Source: Pedobacter ginsengisoli
Lineage (GTDB): Bacteria > Bacteroidota > Bacteroidia > Sphingobacteriales > Sphingobacteriaceae
Length of the DNA: 64,000 nt
Assembly (NCBI RefSeq): GCF_030244015.1
Contig: NZ_JASSYX010000002.1
Location: 806,001-870,000 of the forward strand
Direction of reading: 5' to 3'
How positions within the stretch are numbered: position 1 is the stretch's first letter; each line of letters starts with the position of its first letter. The translations under genes were made by a program, and so were the position numbers. This document shows positions 26,352 to 33,613 of the stretch, piece by piece. The notes under the pieces are model-generated. The model searched no databases, was not told where the DNA came from, and saw only the letters and a program-made list of their open reading frames with translations.

Positions 26352-27593
26352 ATGATTATTCTCAAACTAATAGGCGAAAGTTTTCGGTTTGCATCTGATG
26401 CACTGCGCCAAAATAAGCTTCGTACTATGCTTTCCCTGTTAGGCATCACCATAGGGATTTTTGCCATCATATTTGTGTTTTCCGCCGCTGATACTTTCAG
26501 GGCTAAGCTTCAGGCCAGTATTGATAAATTAGGTTCTAAAACCATATTTGTCCAAAAATGGCCATGGGGTGGTTTTGGAGATTATCCCTGGTGGAAATAT
26601 GTGAACAGGCCAGAGGCGTCTTTGAGGGATTATGATCTGCTGAAAGACCGATTGGAATATGCGCAGGGTATTTCTTATGAGATATATGCCAATGAGCGCA
26701 CGGTTAAATACCGCGTCAACTCGGTGGAAGGGGTGGGTATAAGGGCCGCTTCTCAGGATTTTAATAAAACCTGGACGCTTGATTTTCAGGAGGGCAGATA
26801 TTTTACGGACAACGAGGGCAGGACGGGTGCCCCGGTGGTACTTATCGGTGCGTCTGTAGCAGAAGGTCTGTTTAATGGCGAGCCTGCGATCGGAAAGACG
26901 ATTGCGGTAATGGGTAGAAAACTGAATGTGGTGGGCGTGTTTAAGAAAGAGGGCGAGGATATGCTGGGGATGTCCCAGGATAAGAATATTGTCATGCCGA
27001 TCAATTTTGCCCGGGGGATTATGGACGTGGAAAGCGGCAGATATGACCCGAGCATCACGGTAAGGGGTTATGACCATATTGCGCTGGAAGAAGTGGAAAG
27101 CGAACTGAGAGGGGTCATGAGAGCGATCAGAAAGACGCCTCCGGGAGCCGAGGAGGACTTTGCTTTAAACAAAAGCACCATTGCTTCCGACGACCTGGAC
27201 AAGATGTTTGGCGTGGTAAATATAGCGGGCTGGATCATCGGGGGATTTTCTATTCTTGTCGGAGGGTTTGGTATCGCCAATATTATGTTTGTATCGGTAA
27301 AGGAACGGACGAATATCATTGGGATCCAGAAGTCACTGGGTGCCAAGAATTATTTTATCATGCTGCAGTTCTTGTTTGAGGCTGTTGCGCTTTGTTTGCT
27401 TGGCGGATTGCTTGGGCTGTTGCTCGTTTACCTGGCCACGCTGGGCTCAGCAGCGGCAGGTTTTGATATGGTCCTTTATTTTAAAAATATTGCGCTGGGT
27501 ATTGGGGTTTCTGTGCTGATAGGCGTGATTTCGGGTTTTTGGCCGGCTTATTCGGCATCGAGGCTGGATCCTGTCGAAGCAATCCGCTCCTAA
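26352..27593 (+). CDS. ABC transporter permease (MacB/FtsX type)
   Basis: 413 residues. One N-terminal membrane helix (about 20-45, after ALRQNKLRTMLSLLGITIGIF), a periplasmic MacB_PCD domain (about 50-270), then three C-terminal helices (about 285-400) with the FtsX pattern SVKERTNIIGIQKSLGA and ASRLDPVEAIR. It is not next to an ATPase; the best candidate partner in the window is the LolD/MacB-type ATPase at 22452, two transcription units away. The family exports peptides, lipids or antibiotics, or transmits force to periplasmic enzymes; the cargo is unknown. Confidence 0.92.
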   Translation: MIILKLIGESFRFASDALRQNKLRTMLSLLGITIGIFAIIFVFSAADTFRAKLQASIDKLGSKTIFVQKWPWGGFGDYPWWKYVNRPEASLRDYDLLKDRLEYAQGISYEIYANERTVKYRVNSVEGVGIRAASQDFNKTWTLDFQEGRYFTDNEGRTGAPVVLIGASVAEGLFNGEPAIGKTIAVMGRKLNVVGVFKKEGEDMLGMSQDKNIVMPINFARGIMDVESGRYDPSITVRGYDHIALEEVESELRGVMRAIRKTPPGAEEDFALNKSTIASDDLDKMFGVVNIAGWIIGGFSILVGGFGIANIMFVSVKERTNIIGIQKSLGAKNYFIMLQFLFEAVALCLLGGLLGLLLVYLATLGSAAAGFDMVLYFKNIALGIGVSVLIGVISGFWPAYSASRLDPVEAIRS

Positions 27594-27830
27594 TATGCTT
27601 TGCTCCGTTTAAAAATACCTCGCTTGCTCAAGGGTGCTTGGGGGCAAAATGATTATCCTGCATTCGGACTGGAATCTTTAGCCCTGAAGAAGGGCAAAAG
27701 TTCCTATGTCCTCAACAGGACAATGATTTTGCCTGGATGCATACCTTTCACTGCGCAATCATTTTTAATATGTCGCTGCAGCATAAACTCGCTCATTTAA
27801 AGAGGGGGTTACCTAAAGAGGGGCAGGGCA

Positions 27831-28301
27831 TTACATACTGAATACCTTGCACTCAAATTTACCTTCAGTGATAATTTTTGTTCCTCCTGCAGGGTTTTCG
27901 CCTTTAAACTGGAATTCGCCTTTGATGGTTTCATTAGTATAAGAGGTGACAGTTACGGTGCCTTCCGAGCTGAGAAAGCTATGATTAAAATCAAGCTGGG
28001 TAGTATAGGAGCCAATAAAAGCACTGGTTTCGGCATCATACTCTCCAACGCCATGAAATTCTGAAATCGATAGGTTGATGGACTCACTATTTGAGCCTCC
28101 TATGTTTCCAATGATCTGTATGCTATTCAGGTCTTTATATAGGGTGCCAAATACATTCTTCTCTCCAGAGGCTTCTTTTTTTACACCGTCTACCTTAAGG
28201 GTTATTTTAAGTGAAGAAAAGTTTGACGGTACTACCTTCTTGCAGGAACCGGTAATTAAAATGCTGACTAATAGAATTAGTGAAAATGTAAAATGCTTCA
28301 T
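27831..28301 (-). CDS. Hypothetical lipoprotein (DUF6252-like)
   Basis: About 156 residues from the ATG chosen here, which starts a clean lipoprotein signal (MKHFTFSLILLVSILITGSC, Cys20). An upstream ATG at 28319 overlaps the promoter box and is unlikely. The mature part is a small beta-rich domain: KITLKVDGVKKEA near the start, SINLSISEFHGVGEYD in the middle and TVTVTSYTNETIKGEFQFKG near the end. This strand pattern resembles the Bacteroidota DUF6252 family, but that match is by eye. Function unknown. Confidence 0.75.
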   Translation of the reverse strand: MKHFTFSLILLVSILITGSCKKVVPSNFSSLKITLKVDGVKKEASGEKNVFGTLYKDLNSIQIIGNIGGSNSESINLSISEFHGVGEYDAETSAFIGSYTTQLDFNHSFLSSEGTVTVTSYTNETIKGEFQFKGENPAGGTKIITEGKFECKVFSM

Positions 28302-28316
28302 ATGCGTTAATTTTTT

Positions 28317-28324
28317 CAAAGCTA
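28317..28324 (-). promoter_or_regulatory. Putative -7 promoter box of the lipoprotein gene
   Basis: TAGCTTTG on the minus strand, exact TAnnTTTG, ending 15 bp before the ATG at 28301. It overlaps the alternative upstream start, which argues for the shorter protein. Confidence 0.55.
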
Positions 28325-28471
28325 AAGAAAATAAAGAAATCTTAAAACAGTATAATTTGGCATAAATCTGCGGTAGCAGGTTAAGACACAGGCAAGCAGA
28401 GTTCGACCTTAGTTTGCGCTTGCTGTGCTCTTACAGCATACCTGCTGCGGTAATGCTGCGCTTAAAGACCA

Positions 28472-28526
28472 TTTAACCGCAGAAAGTACGCAGGATAAGC
28501 GCAGGACTAGCGCAGAAGGCGACATG
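28472..28526. repeat. Tandem array of degenerate 11-bp repeats
   Basis: Consecutive 11-mers TTTAACCGCAG, AAAGTACGCAG, GATAAGCGCAG, GACTAGCGCAG, then a decayed unit. All intact units end in GCAG, as in the array at 10670. A minus-strand 11-mer CATTACCGCAG just before (about 28440-28455) suggests an inverted member. Confidence 0.8.
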
Positions 28527-28619
28527 AATGTCTTACCCGGATATATTTTTCATACACTGCTTTTTGTGTGTAGCGCTTTAAGGAATCGACAGAAAAAGCA
28601 TCGGTAATGAAATACCATA

Positions 28620-28656
28620 AAAAAGGCCGGTTTCATCATTTGAAACCGGCCTTTTT
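28620..28656 (-). terminator. Terminator of the aminotransferase gene
   Basis: Perfect 11-bp stem GGCCGGTTTCA / TGAAACCGGCC with a 5 nt loop, flanked by A-run and T-run, so it is active in both directions. It lies 15 bp after the stop. Confidence 0.85.
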
Positions 28657-28670
28657 ACGATTGTTTAATC

Positions 28671-29864
28671 TTAGCTCAATTTAGCCAGGGCATCTTTGAT
28701 CCTGGTTACTGCTTTTCTCAATTGATCTTCCGAAGCCGCATAAGAAAGTCTGATGCAATCTTCATTTCCAAATGCTTCACCAGTCACGGTAGATACATGA
28801 GCTTCGTTCAGCAGGTATAAAGAAAGGTCTTCTGCAGTGTTGATTACTGTATCACCGTTTCTTTTTCCAAAGAATGATTTGATCTCAGGGAAGAAATAGA
28901 AAGCGCCGTCAGGAAGGTTCACTTTTACGCCCGGGATTTCAGTCAGCAGGGCATAAACGATATCCCTGCGTTTTTTAAATTCATCAACCATTGCATTTAC
29001 GGTGTCTAAACCACCGTTGTAAGCAGCAAGAGCCGCACGCTGCGCGATAGATGAAGTGCCGGAGGTAATTTGTCCCTGCAGTTTATCGCAAGCATTGGCA
29101 ATCTCCTTGTTCGAAGCCATATACCCAACTCTCCAGCCGGTCATTGCATATGATTTAGAAAAGCCATTGATCAGGATCACGCGGTCTTTTACCGATTCAA
29201 ACTCCGCGATAGAAGCATGTTTTCCAACAAAATTGATGTGCTCATAGATCTCATCAGAGATGATATAGATGTTCGGATGTTTTTCAAATACCGCAACCAG
29301 GTCAGCCAGTTCTTCTTTGCTGTATACAGATCCGGTCGGATTGCATGGAGAAGAGAACATGAACAGTTTGGTTTTAGGGGTGATTGCAGCTTCAAGCTGT
29401 GCGCCGGTGATTTTAAAGTTGTTTTCCACAGTCGCGTTGATGAAAACCGTTTCGCCTTCACCCAATTTGATCATCTCTGAATAAGACACCCAATAAGGAG
29501 TAGGAACGATCACTTCATCTCCCGGATCTACCAGGCACATCACCGCATTGGCCAGAGATTGTTTGGCACCCGTCGATACCACGATCTGGTCAAAATTATA
29601 GCTCAATCCATTTTCTCTCAATAACTTCTCAGCAACCGCCTTACGGAGTTCAGGATATCCTGAAACGGGAGTATAGTACGAGTAATTTTGATCTACAGCT
29701 TCCTTTGCCGCTTCCTTTACAAATTCAGGCGTAAAAAAGTCTGGTTCACCAAAACTCAGGTTAATAACGTCTATCCCTTTTGCGGACAGTTCTCTACCTA
29801 ATTTAGCCATTTTAATGGTCTGTGACTCAGATAGGTTGTTGATTCTTTTGGATAAAAATGTCAT
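28671..29864 (-). CDS. Aspartate aminotransferase family (class I/II, PLP-dependent)
   Basis: 397 residues from the ATG chosen here. An upstream in-frame start at 29921 lies beyond a promoter box and is rejected. The fold-type I pattern is clear: INLSFGEPDF near 34-43, the SSPCNPTG block, ISDEIYEH, and the PLP lysine Lys237 in NGFSKSYAMTGWRVGY. The C-terminal Arg that binds the substrate carboxylate is in CIRLSYAAS. It most likely moves an amino group between aspartate (or another amino acid) and 2-oxoglutarate; exact specificity is open. Confidence 0.92.
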   Translation of the reverse strand: MTFLSKRINNLSESQTIKMAKLGRELSAKGIDVINLSFGEPDFFTPEFVKEAAKEAVDQNYSYYTPVSGYPELRKAVAEKLLRENGLSYNFDQIVVSTGAKQSLANAVMCLVDPGDEVIVPTPYWVSYSEMIKLGEGETVFINATVENNFKITGAQLEAAITPKTKLFMFSSPCNPTGSVYSKEELADLVAVFEKHPNIYIISDEIYEHINFVGKHASIAEFESVKDRVILINGFSKSYAMTGWRVGYMASNKEIANACDKLQGQITSGTSSIAQRAALAAYNGGLDTVNAMVDEFKKRRDIVYALLTEIPGVKVNLPDGAFYFFPEIKSFFGKRNGDTVINTAEDLSLYLLNEAHVSTVTGEAFGNEDCIRLSYAASEDQLRKAVTRIKDALAKLS

Positions 29865-29903
29865 AATAATGGGTACGAAAGCAAATAAAATTTTGTGCGG
29901 ATG

Positions 29904-29911
29904 CAAATATA
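29904..29911 (-). promoter_or_regulatory. Putative -7 promoter box of the aminotransferase gene
   Basis: TATATTTG on the minus strand, exact TAnnTTTG, 39 bp before the ATG at 29864. This places the start of transcription inside the longest open frame and supports the shorter protein. Confidence 0.55.
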
Positions 29912-29973
29912 TGAACCTCATGGGATTAAAGACTAAAAAAAATACTTTTTAACAGAATTCCATCGCTAAAGCG

Positions 29974-29981
29974 TATTTTTG
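29974..29981 (+). promoter_or_regulatory. Putative -7 promoter box of the metal exporter gene
   Basis: TATTTTTG, exact TAnnTTTG. It overlaps a possible TTG start at 29979, so translation must begin further down, probably at TTG 30000. Confidence 0.5.
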
Positions 29982-29999
29982 AAGGCTAAACTCTGTGAT

Positions 30000-30977
30000 T
30001 TGCAACCAAAAAAGAAGGCAATACTTATCGCTTTAAGCATCAGCATATTGCTCATGCTTGCAAAATTCGTAGCATACCTCATCACACATTCCAATGCGAT
30101 CCTGACCGATGCGGCAGAGAGTATTGTCAATGTACTGGCCAGCAGCTTTGCGTTTTACAGCATTTACCTGGCCACCATTCCCAAAGACACCAATCACCCT
30201 TACGGACATGGAAAAGTAGAGTACTTTTCTGCTTTCCTGGAGGGGACACTCATCACCATCGCAGGCGTCATCATCATCGTTAAATCGGGCTATGATCTGA
30301 TCTATCCAAAGCCCATTCTGAAGCTTTTTGAAGGTGCGGCAATCATCGGTGCCACCGGCTTTGTAAACCTGCTGGTAGGTTATTACCTGATCAATACCGG
30401 CAAGCAGCAAAATTCCATCACCCTTGAGGCCGACGGCAAGCACCTCATTACCGATGCAGTCACCAGTGCCGGGCTTGTGGCCGGAGTAATCCTGATCAAA
30501 CTGACTGGTCTTTACTGGCTGGATGGTGTGATCTCAATTTTACTCGGCCTGTATATCATTTACAATGGTTACAAACTCACCAGGCGTTCTGTCGGCGGGT
30601 TAATGGATGAGAGTGACCTGAGCCTGGTTGAAGATATTATTGATTGTATGCAAAAGAACAGGAGAGACCCCTGGATAGACATACACAACCTCCGTGCGCA
30701 GCAATACGGCGCAGACCTGCACATCGATTGTCATGTCACCCTGCCTTACTATTTCGACCTCAACCAGGTGCACCACGAAATCTCTTCCATAGATAAGATG
30801 ATCAACGGGAATGCGCAGCGCAAAACTGAGCTTTTTATCCATGCAGACCCATGCCTGCCCGCCTGCTGCAATTATTGCCACATGAAGGAGTGTCCGGTCC
30901 GCGCAGAGGTTTTCCGGGGAGAGATCAAATGGACCATCCAGAACGCCACCAAGAACCAAAAACATTTTGACCAATGA
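30000..30977 (+). CDS. Cation diffusion facilitator family transporter
   Basis: About 325 residues if it starts at the TTG chosen here; no ATG precedes the first membrane helix, and the first ATG (30054) would cut into it. The fold is CDF: six helices (about 10-200), a metal site in DAAESIVN (helix II) and a second in helix V near DAVTSAG, HPYGHGKVE after helix III, then a cytosolic ferredoxin-like domain with HIDCHVTLPY. The C-terminal tail has CLPACCNYCHMKEC, six cysteines, which could bind metal. It exports Zn2+, Fe2+ or Co2+ for a proton. The Nudix gene overlaps its stop by 4 bp. Confidence 0.85.
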   Translation: MQPKKKAILIALSISILLMLAKFVAYLITHSNAILTDAAESIVNVLASSFAFYSIYLATIPKDTNHPYGHGKVEYFSAFLEGTLITIAGVIIIVKSGYDLIYPKPILKLFEGAAIIGATGFVNLLVGYYLINTGKQQNSITLEADGKHLITDAVTSAGLVAGVILIKLTGLYWLDGVISILLGLYIIYNGYKLTRRSVGGLMDESDLSLVEDIIDCMQKNRRDPWIDIHNLRAQQYGADLHIDCHVTLPYYFDLNQVHHEISSIDKMINGNAQRKTELFIHADPCLPACCNYCHMKECPVRAEVFRGEIKWTIQNATKNQKHFDQ

Positions 30978-31411
30978 GCTATTTTAATGTAAGGGTATAC
31001 GGATTACTGATCAATGAAAATAATCAGGTGCTGATTAGCGATGAACAATCTGGCGGCAGGACCTTCAGTAAGTTTCCCGGAGGCGGGGTAGAAGTAGGCG
31101 AAGGCATTATCGACGCGCTGAAGCGGGAGTTTATGGAAGAATGCAATGCAGAGATTGAAGTGATCCGTCACCTGTACACCACCGATTTTTATGAACAGTC
31201 TTCTTTCAATGACAGCCAGATCCTCAGCATTTATTACCTGGTAAAAGAAACCAAACCATTAACGCTTACCTACAAAACTGTAATATTCGATTTTGATGAA
31301 AACACCCTGCAGTCCTTCAGGTGGATCAGTTTAAACGACCTGAGCACCGATGATGTGACTTTCAGAACAGATAAAACCGCGATAGAACTATTACTAAAAG
31401 AAAGACAATGA
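30974..31411 (+). CDS. NUDIX hydrolase
   Basis: 145 residues. The Nudix box reads GGGVEVGEGIIDALKREF followed by MEEC, which fits GX5EX7REUXEEXGU except that the final Gly-hydrophobic pair is Asn-Ala. The catalytic Glu residues are kept. It hydrolyses a nucleoside diphosphate linked to another group, but the substrate cannot be told. It overlaps the exporter gene by 4 bp and bioA by 4 bp, so all three are translated together. Confidence 0.9.
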   Translation: MSYFNVRVYGLLINENNQVLISDEQSGGRTFSKFPGGGVEVGEGIIDALKREFMEECNAEIEVIRHLYTTDFYEQSSFNDSQILSIYYLVKETKPLTLTYKTVIFDFDENTLQSFRWISLNDLSTDDVTFRTDKTAIELLLKERQ

Positions 31412-32676
31412 ACTTAGCAGAACGCGATAAAAAAGTAATCTGGCATCCTTATACGCAAATGAAAAATCCACTGCCCCATATTCCGATAGTGAGGGGCGAG
31501 GGCGTTTACGTATTTGATGAATCCGGTAAAAAATACATAGATGCAGTATCCAGCTGGTGGGTAAATATTCACGGTCATGCCCACCCGCACATAGCCGAAA
31601 AAGTAGCGGAACAATTAAAAACACTGGAACATGTGATCTTCGCAGGCTTTACCCACGAGTCCGCAGTCCAGCTTGCCGAAAGGCTCCTGCCTTTATTGCC
31701 GGGCAAACAGGAGAAAGTATTTTATACTGATAATGGCTCCACAGCTGTGGAAGTGGCGCTGAAAATGTGTCTGCAATATTGGGTAAACACCACCAAACAA
31801 CCGCGTACCAAGATCCTGGCATTCAAAGGCGCTTATCATGGCGATACCTTTGGGGCCATGTCGGTCAGCGGCCGGAGTATTTTTACAGATCCCTTCGCCA
31901 GTCTGCTATTTGACGTAGAATTTATAGACCTGCCCAATACAAAGAACATCGAACAGATCAAATCAAGGATCAGTTACCTGTCCAACGAAGTGGCCTGTTT
32001 TATATTTGAACCCATGGTACTGGGCACAGCAGGTATGGTTATGTACGAAGCCGGACATCTCGATGAACTGATCGCTGCCTGTCAGAAACATGGCATACTG
32101 ACCATTGCCGATGAGGTGATGACCGGTTTCGGGCGCACGGGCAAGCTGTTTTCATGTGAAGCATTGCAGTACAGTCCCGATATTTTTTGTCTGTCCAAAG
32201 GGATCACCGGAGGCACCATGCCCCTGGGTGTCACCACCTGCAATGCGAAGATCTTCGATGCGTTTCTGAGCGATGACAAGTTAAAGACCCTGTACCATGG
32301 CCACTCTTACACCGCCAATCCTGTGGCCTGCGCGGCGTCCCTTGCGAGCCTTGACATATTGCTGAGCGATGAGACCCTGCCAAATATCCAAAGGGTTTCC
32401 GCAAAGCATGAAGCATTTGCGGAAAAGATCAAAGGGCATCCGAAACTTAAGGATGTGCGGCAGACGGGCACCATACTGGCGATGGAATGGGAGACCGGAG
32501 GCGACACATCTTATCTGAACGGACTCAGAAACCGGTTGTACAATTATTTTCTGGAACAGGGAATTATCCTGAGGCCTCTTGGAAATATTATATATATTTT
32601 ACCTCCGTATGTCATCAGTAACGACGACCTCGATTATATTTACAGCACTATTTTGACCGCATTAGAAGAAATATGA
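31408..32676 (+). CDS. bioA: Adenosylmethionine-8-amino-7-oxononanoate aminotransferase
   Basis: 422 residues matching BioA. IWHPYTQMKN at 12-21 (the Tyr-Thr-Gln motif), the SSWWVNIHGHAHP block that marks BioA against other class III transaminases, the DEVMTGFGRTG block, and the PLP lysine Lys264 in LSKGITGG. It converts KAPA to DAPA in biotin synthesis using SAM as amino donor. bioB, bioD and bioF are not in the window; the next gene is the ferritin-like protein. Confidence 0.95.
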   Translation: MNLAERDKKVIWHPYTQMKNPLPHIPIVRGEGVYVFDESGKKYIDAVSSWWVNIHGHAHPHIAEKVAEQLKTLEHVIFAGFTHESAVQLAERLLPLLPGKQEKVFYTDNGSTAVEVALKMCLQYWVNTTKQPRTKILAFKGAYHGDTFGAMSVSGRSIFTDPFASLLFDVEFIDLPNTKNIEQIKSRISYLSNEVACFIFEPMVLGTAGMVMYEAGHLDELIAACQKHGILTIADEVMTGFGRTGKLFSCEALQYSPDIFCLSKGITGGTMPLGVTTCNAKIFDAFLSDDKLKTLYHGHSYTANPVACAASLASLDILLSDETLPNIQRVSAKHEAFAEKIKGHPKLKDVRQTGTILAMEWETGGDTSYLNGLRNRLYNYFLEQGIILRPLGNIIYILPPYVISNDDLDYIYSTILTALEEI

Positions 32677-32681
32677 AAGTT

Positions 32682-32752
32682 CGTCATTGCGAGGTACGAA
32701 GCAATCTCATGCTAATGACCAGGATGAGATTGCTTCGTACCTCGCAATGACG
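32682..32752. repeat. Perfect 29-bp inverted repeat with 13 nt loop
   Basis: Left arm 32682-32710 and right arm 32724-32752 are exact reverse complements. The outer end is CGTCAT/ATGACG and the arm contains GCGAGGTACGAAGCAATCTC. It lies 5 bp after the bioA stop, in the gap before the next gene. I know similar intergenic palindromes from Bacteroidota genomes in general. It shares its ends and CGA...ATCTC pattern with the palindrome at 33435. It may end or stabilise transcripts. Confidence 0.95.
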
Positions 32753-32772
32753 CAAGAATAAACAAAACCATT

Positions 32773-33381
32773 ATGAACATCAAGCCGATCTTAGAAAATA
32801 TAGTTGACAATAACGTATTACATGCCAAGTGGTTAAACACCCTTTCTTATATGGAAAATGCAGGTGCCAAAAAGATCTCCGCATCTGAACATAAGGAAAA
32901 TGTAAATCTGATCATCCTGAAACATGCCGCAGAGGAGCACCGTCACGCTTATTACCTGAAAAAGCAGCTGGATAAACTGGAAGGCGGACTTTGCAAGACC
33001 TATACCAATGATGAACTGCTGACACCCAATCATACCAAATTTTATCTGAATGCACTGGATGTAGCGGTTTGCCGCTACCTCAAGCAGCATTTCAACCTGA
33101 GCGGCTATGAATTAAAATTTGCCGCATACCTGTTTGTAACCTATGCCATTGAAGTCCGCGCCGATGAACTGTATCCCGTATACCAGGAAGTGCTGACCAA
33201 TGCAGGCAGCCGCGTTACCGTGAAATCTATTATTTTAGAAGAAGAGGGACATCTGGAGGAAATGCTGAACCAACTCAGGGGTTTCTCCCCGGACTGGGAA
33301 AAACACGCAGAGATCGTCATCAAAATAGAGCAGGAGATGTTTGAAGACTGGATATTGAACCTGGGAAAGCAAATTGCATAA
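32773..33381 (+). CDS. Putative ferritin-like diiron protein
   Basis: 202 residues, almost all helix, with no signal peptide. Metal-type motifs: EEHRH at 54-58 (Glu55xxHis58), Glu127 and Glu132 in YAIEVRADELY, and EEEGHLEE at 156-163 (Glu157xxHis160). With a first-helix ligand such as His17 or Glu28 this fits a four-helix bundle with two ExxH motifs, the layout of ferritin-like diiron proteins. I do not recognise a named family. It follows bioA by 96 bp and is flanked by two related palindromes. A role in biotin precursor supply or oxidation is possible but unproven. Confidence 0.7.
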   Translation: MNIKPILENIVDNNVLHAKWLNTLSYMENAGAKKISASEHKENVNLIILKHAAEEHRHAYYLKKQLDKLEGGLCKTYTNDELLTPNHTKFYLNALDVAVCRYLKQHFNLSGYELKFAAYLFVTYAIEVRADELYPVYQEVLTNAGSRVTVKSIILEEEGHLEEMLNQLRGFSPDWEKHAEIVIKIEQEMFEDWILNLGKQIA

Positions 33382-33434
33382 CCGGCTCTACATGTTCCTC
33401 AGGTACCCTGCCTGCTTATTTAATGTACCCATTT

Positions 33435-33506
33435 CGTCATCTCGACGACAGGAGAGATCTCTTGTTTAAGCCAATGCAAGAGATCTCTCCTGTCGTCGAG
33501 ATGACG
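33435..33506. repeat. Perfect 30-bp inverted repeat with 12 nt loop
   Basis: Left arm 33435-33464 and right arm 33477-33506 are exact reverse complements. The outer end is CGTCAT/ATGACG, and the arm carries CTCGACGACAGGAGAGATCTC. Size, ends and the CGA...ATCTC pattern agree with the palindrome at 32682, so the two look like variants of one family. Confidence 0.95.
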
Positions 33507-33600
33507 CTTAAACAAACAGCGCCTAAACTCACCAACATTTAAACAAAACAAGGCCTAAACAAACAACAGCTAAACAAACCAACGTTTAACCACTACAACA
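33507..33600. repeat. Degenerate TAAACAAAC repeats, about 15-16 bp apart
   Basis: TAAAC recurs about six times at steps of 15 or 16 bp (near 33509-33590), with AAC-rich spacers. The plus strand is almost free of G here. It lies between the palindrome and the end of the PdeM gene. It codes for nothing visible. Confidence 0.7.
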
Positions 33601-33613
33601 AGCGCCAAACATC

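Larger units (their letters stand above)
28302..28670. other. Intergenic stretch between lipoprotein and aminotransferase genes
   Basis: 369 bp with no convincing gene. It holds the lipoprotein promoter box (28317-28324), an 11-bp repeat array (28472-28526) preceded by a loosely inverted copy (28430-28466), and the aminotransferase terminator (28620-28656). Confidence 0.8.

Noticed and set aside
27600..27800. 66-codon open frame after the ABC permease
   Set aside because: Composition is unlike a protein, it ends abruptly and has no promoter; the region looks like worn repeat DNA.
28425..28607. 60-codon open frame in the gap before the aminotransferase
   Set aside because: It runs through the 11-bp array, so the frame is a product of the repeats.
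32682..32752. Plain terminator of bioA
   Set aside because: There is no T-run directly after the stem on either strand and the 29-bp perfect arms are far longer than a normal terminator, so it is listed as a repeat.
33435..33506. Insertion sequence ends
   Set aside because: There is no transposase between or near the palindromes and no target duplication visible; a mobile origin is only a hypothesis.
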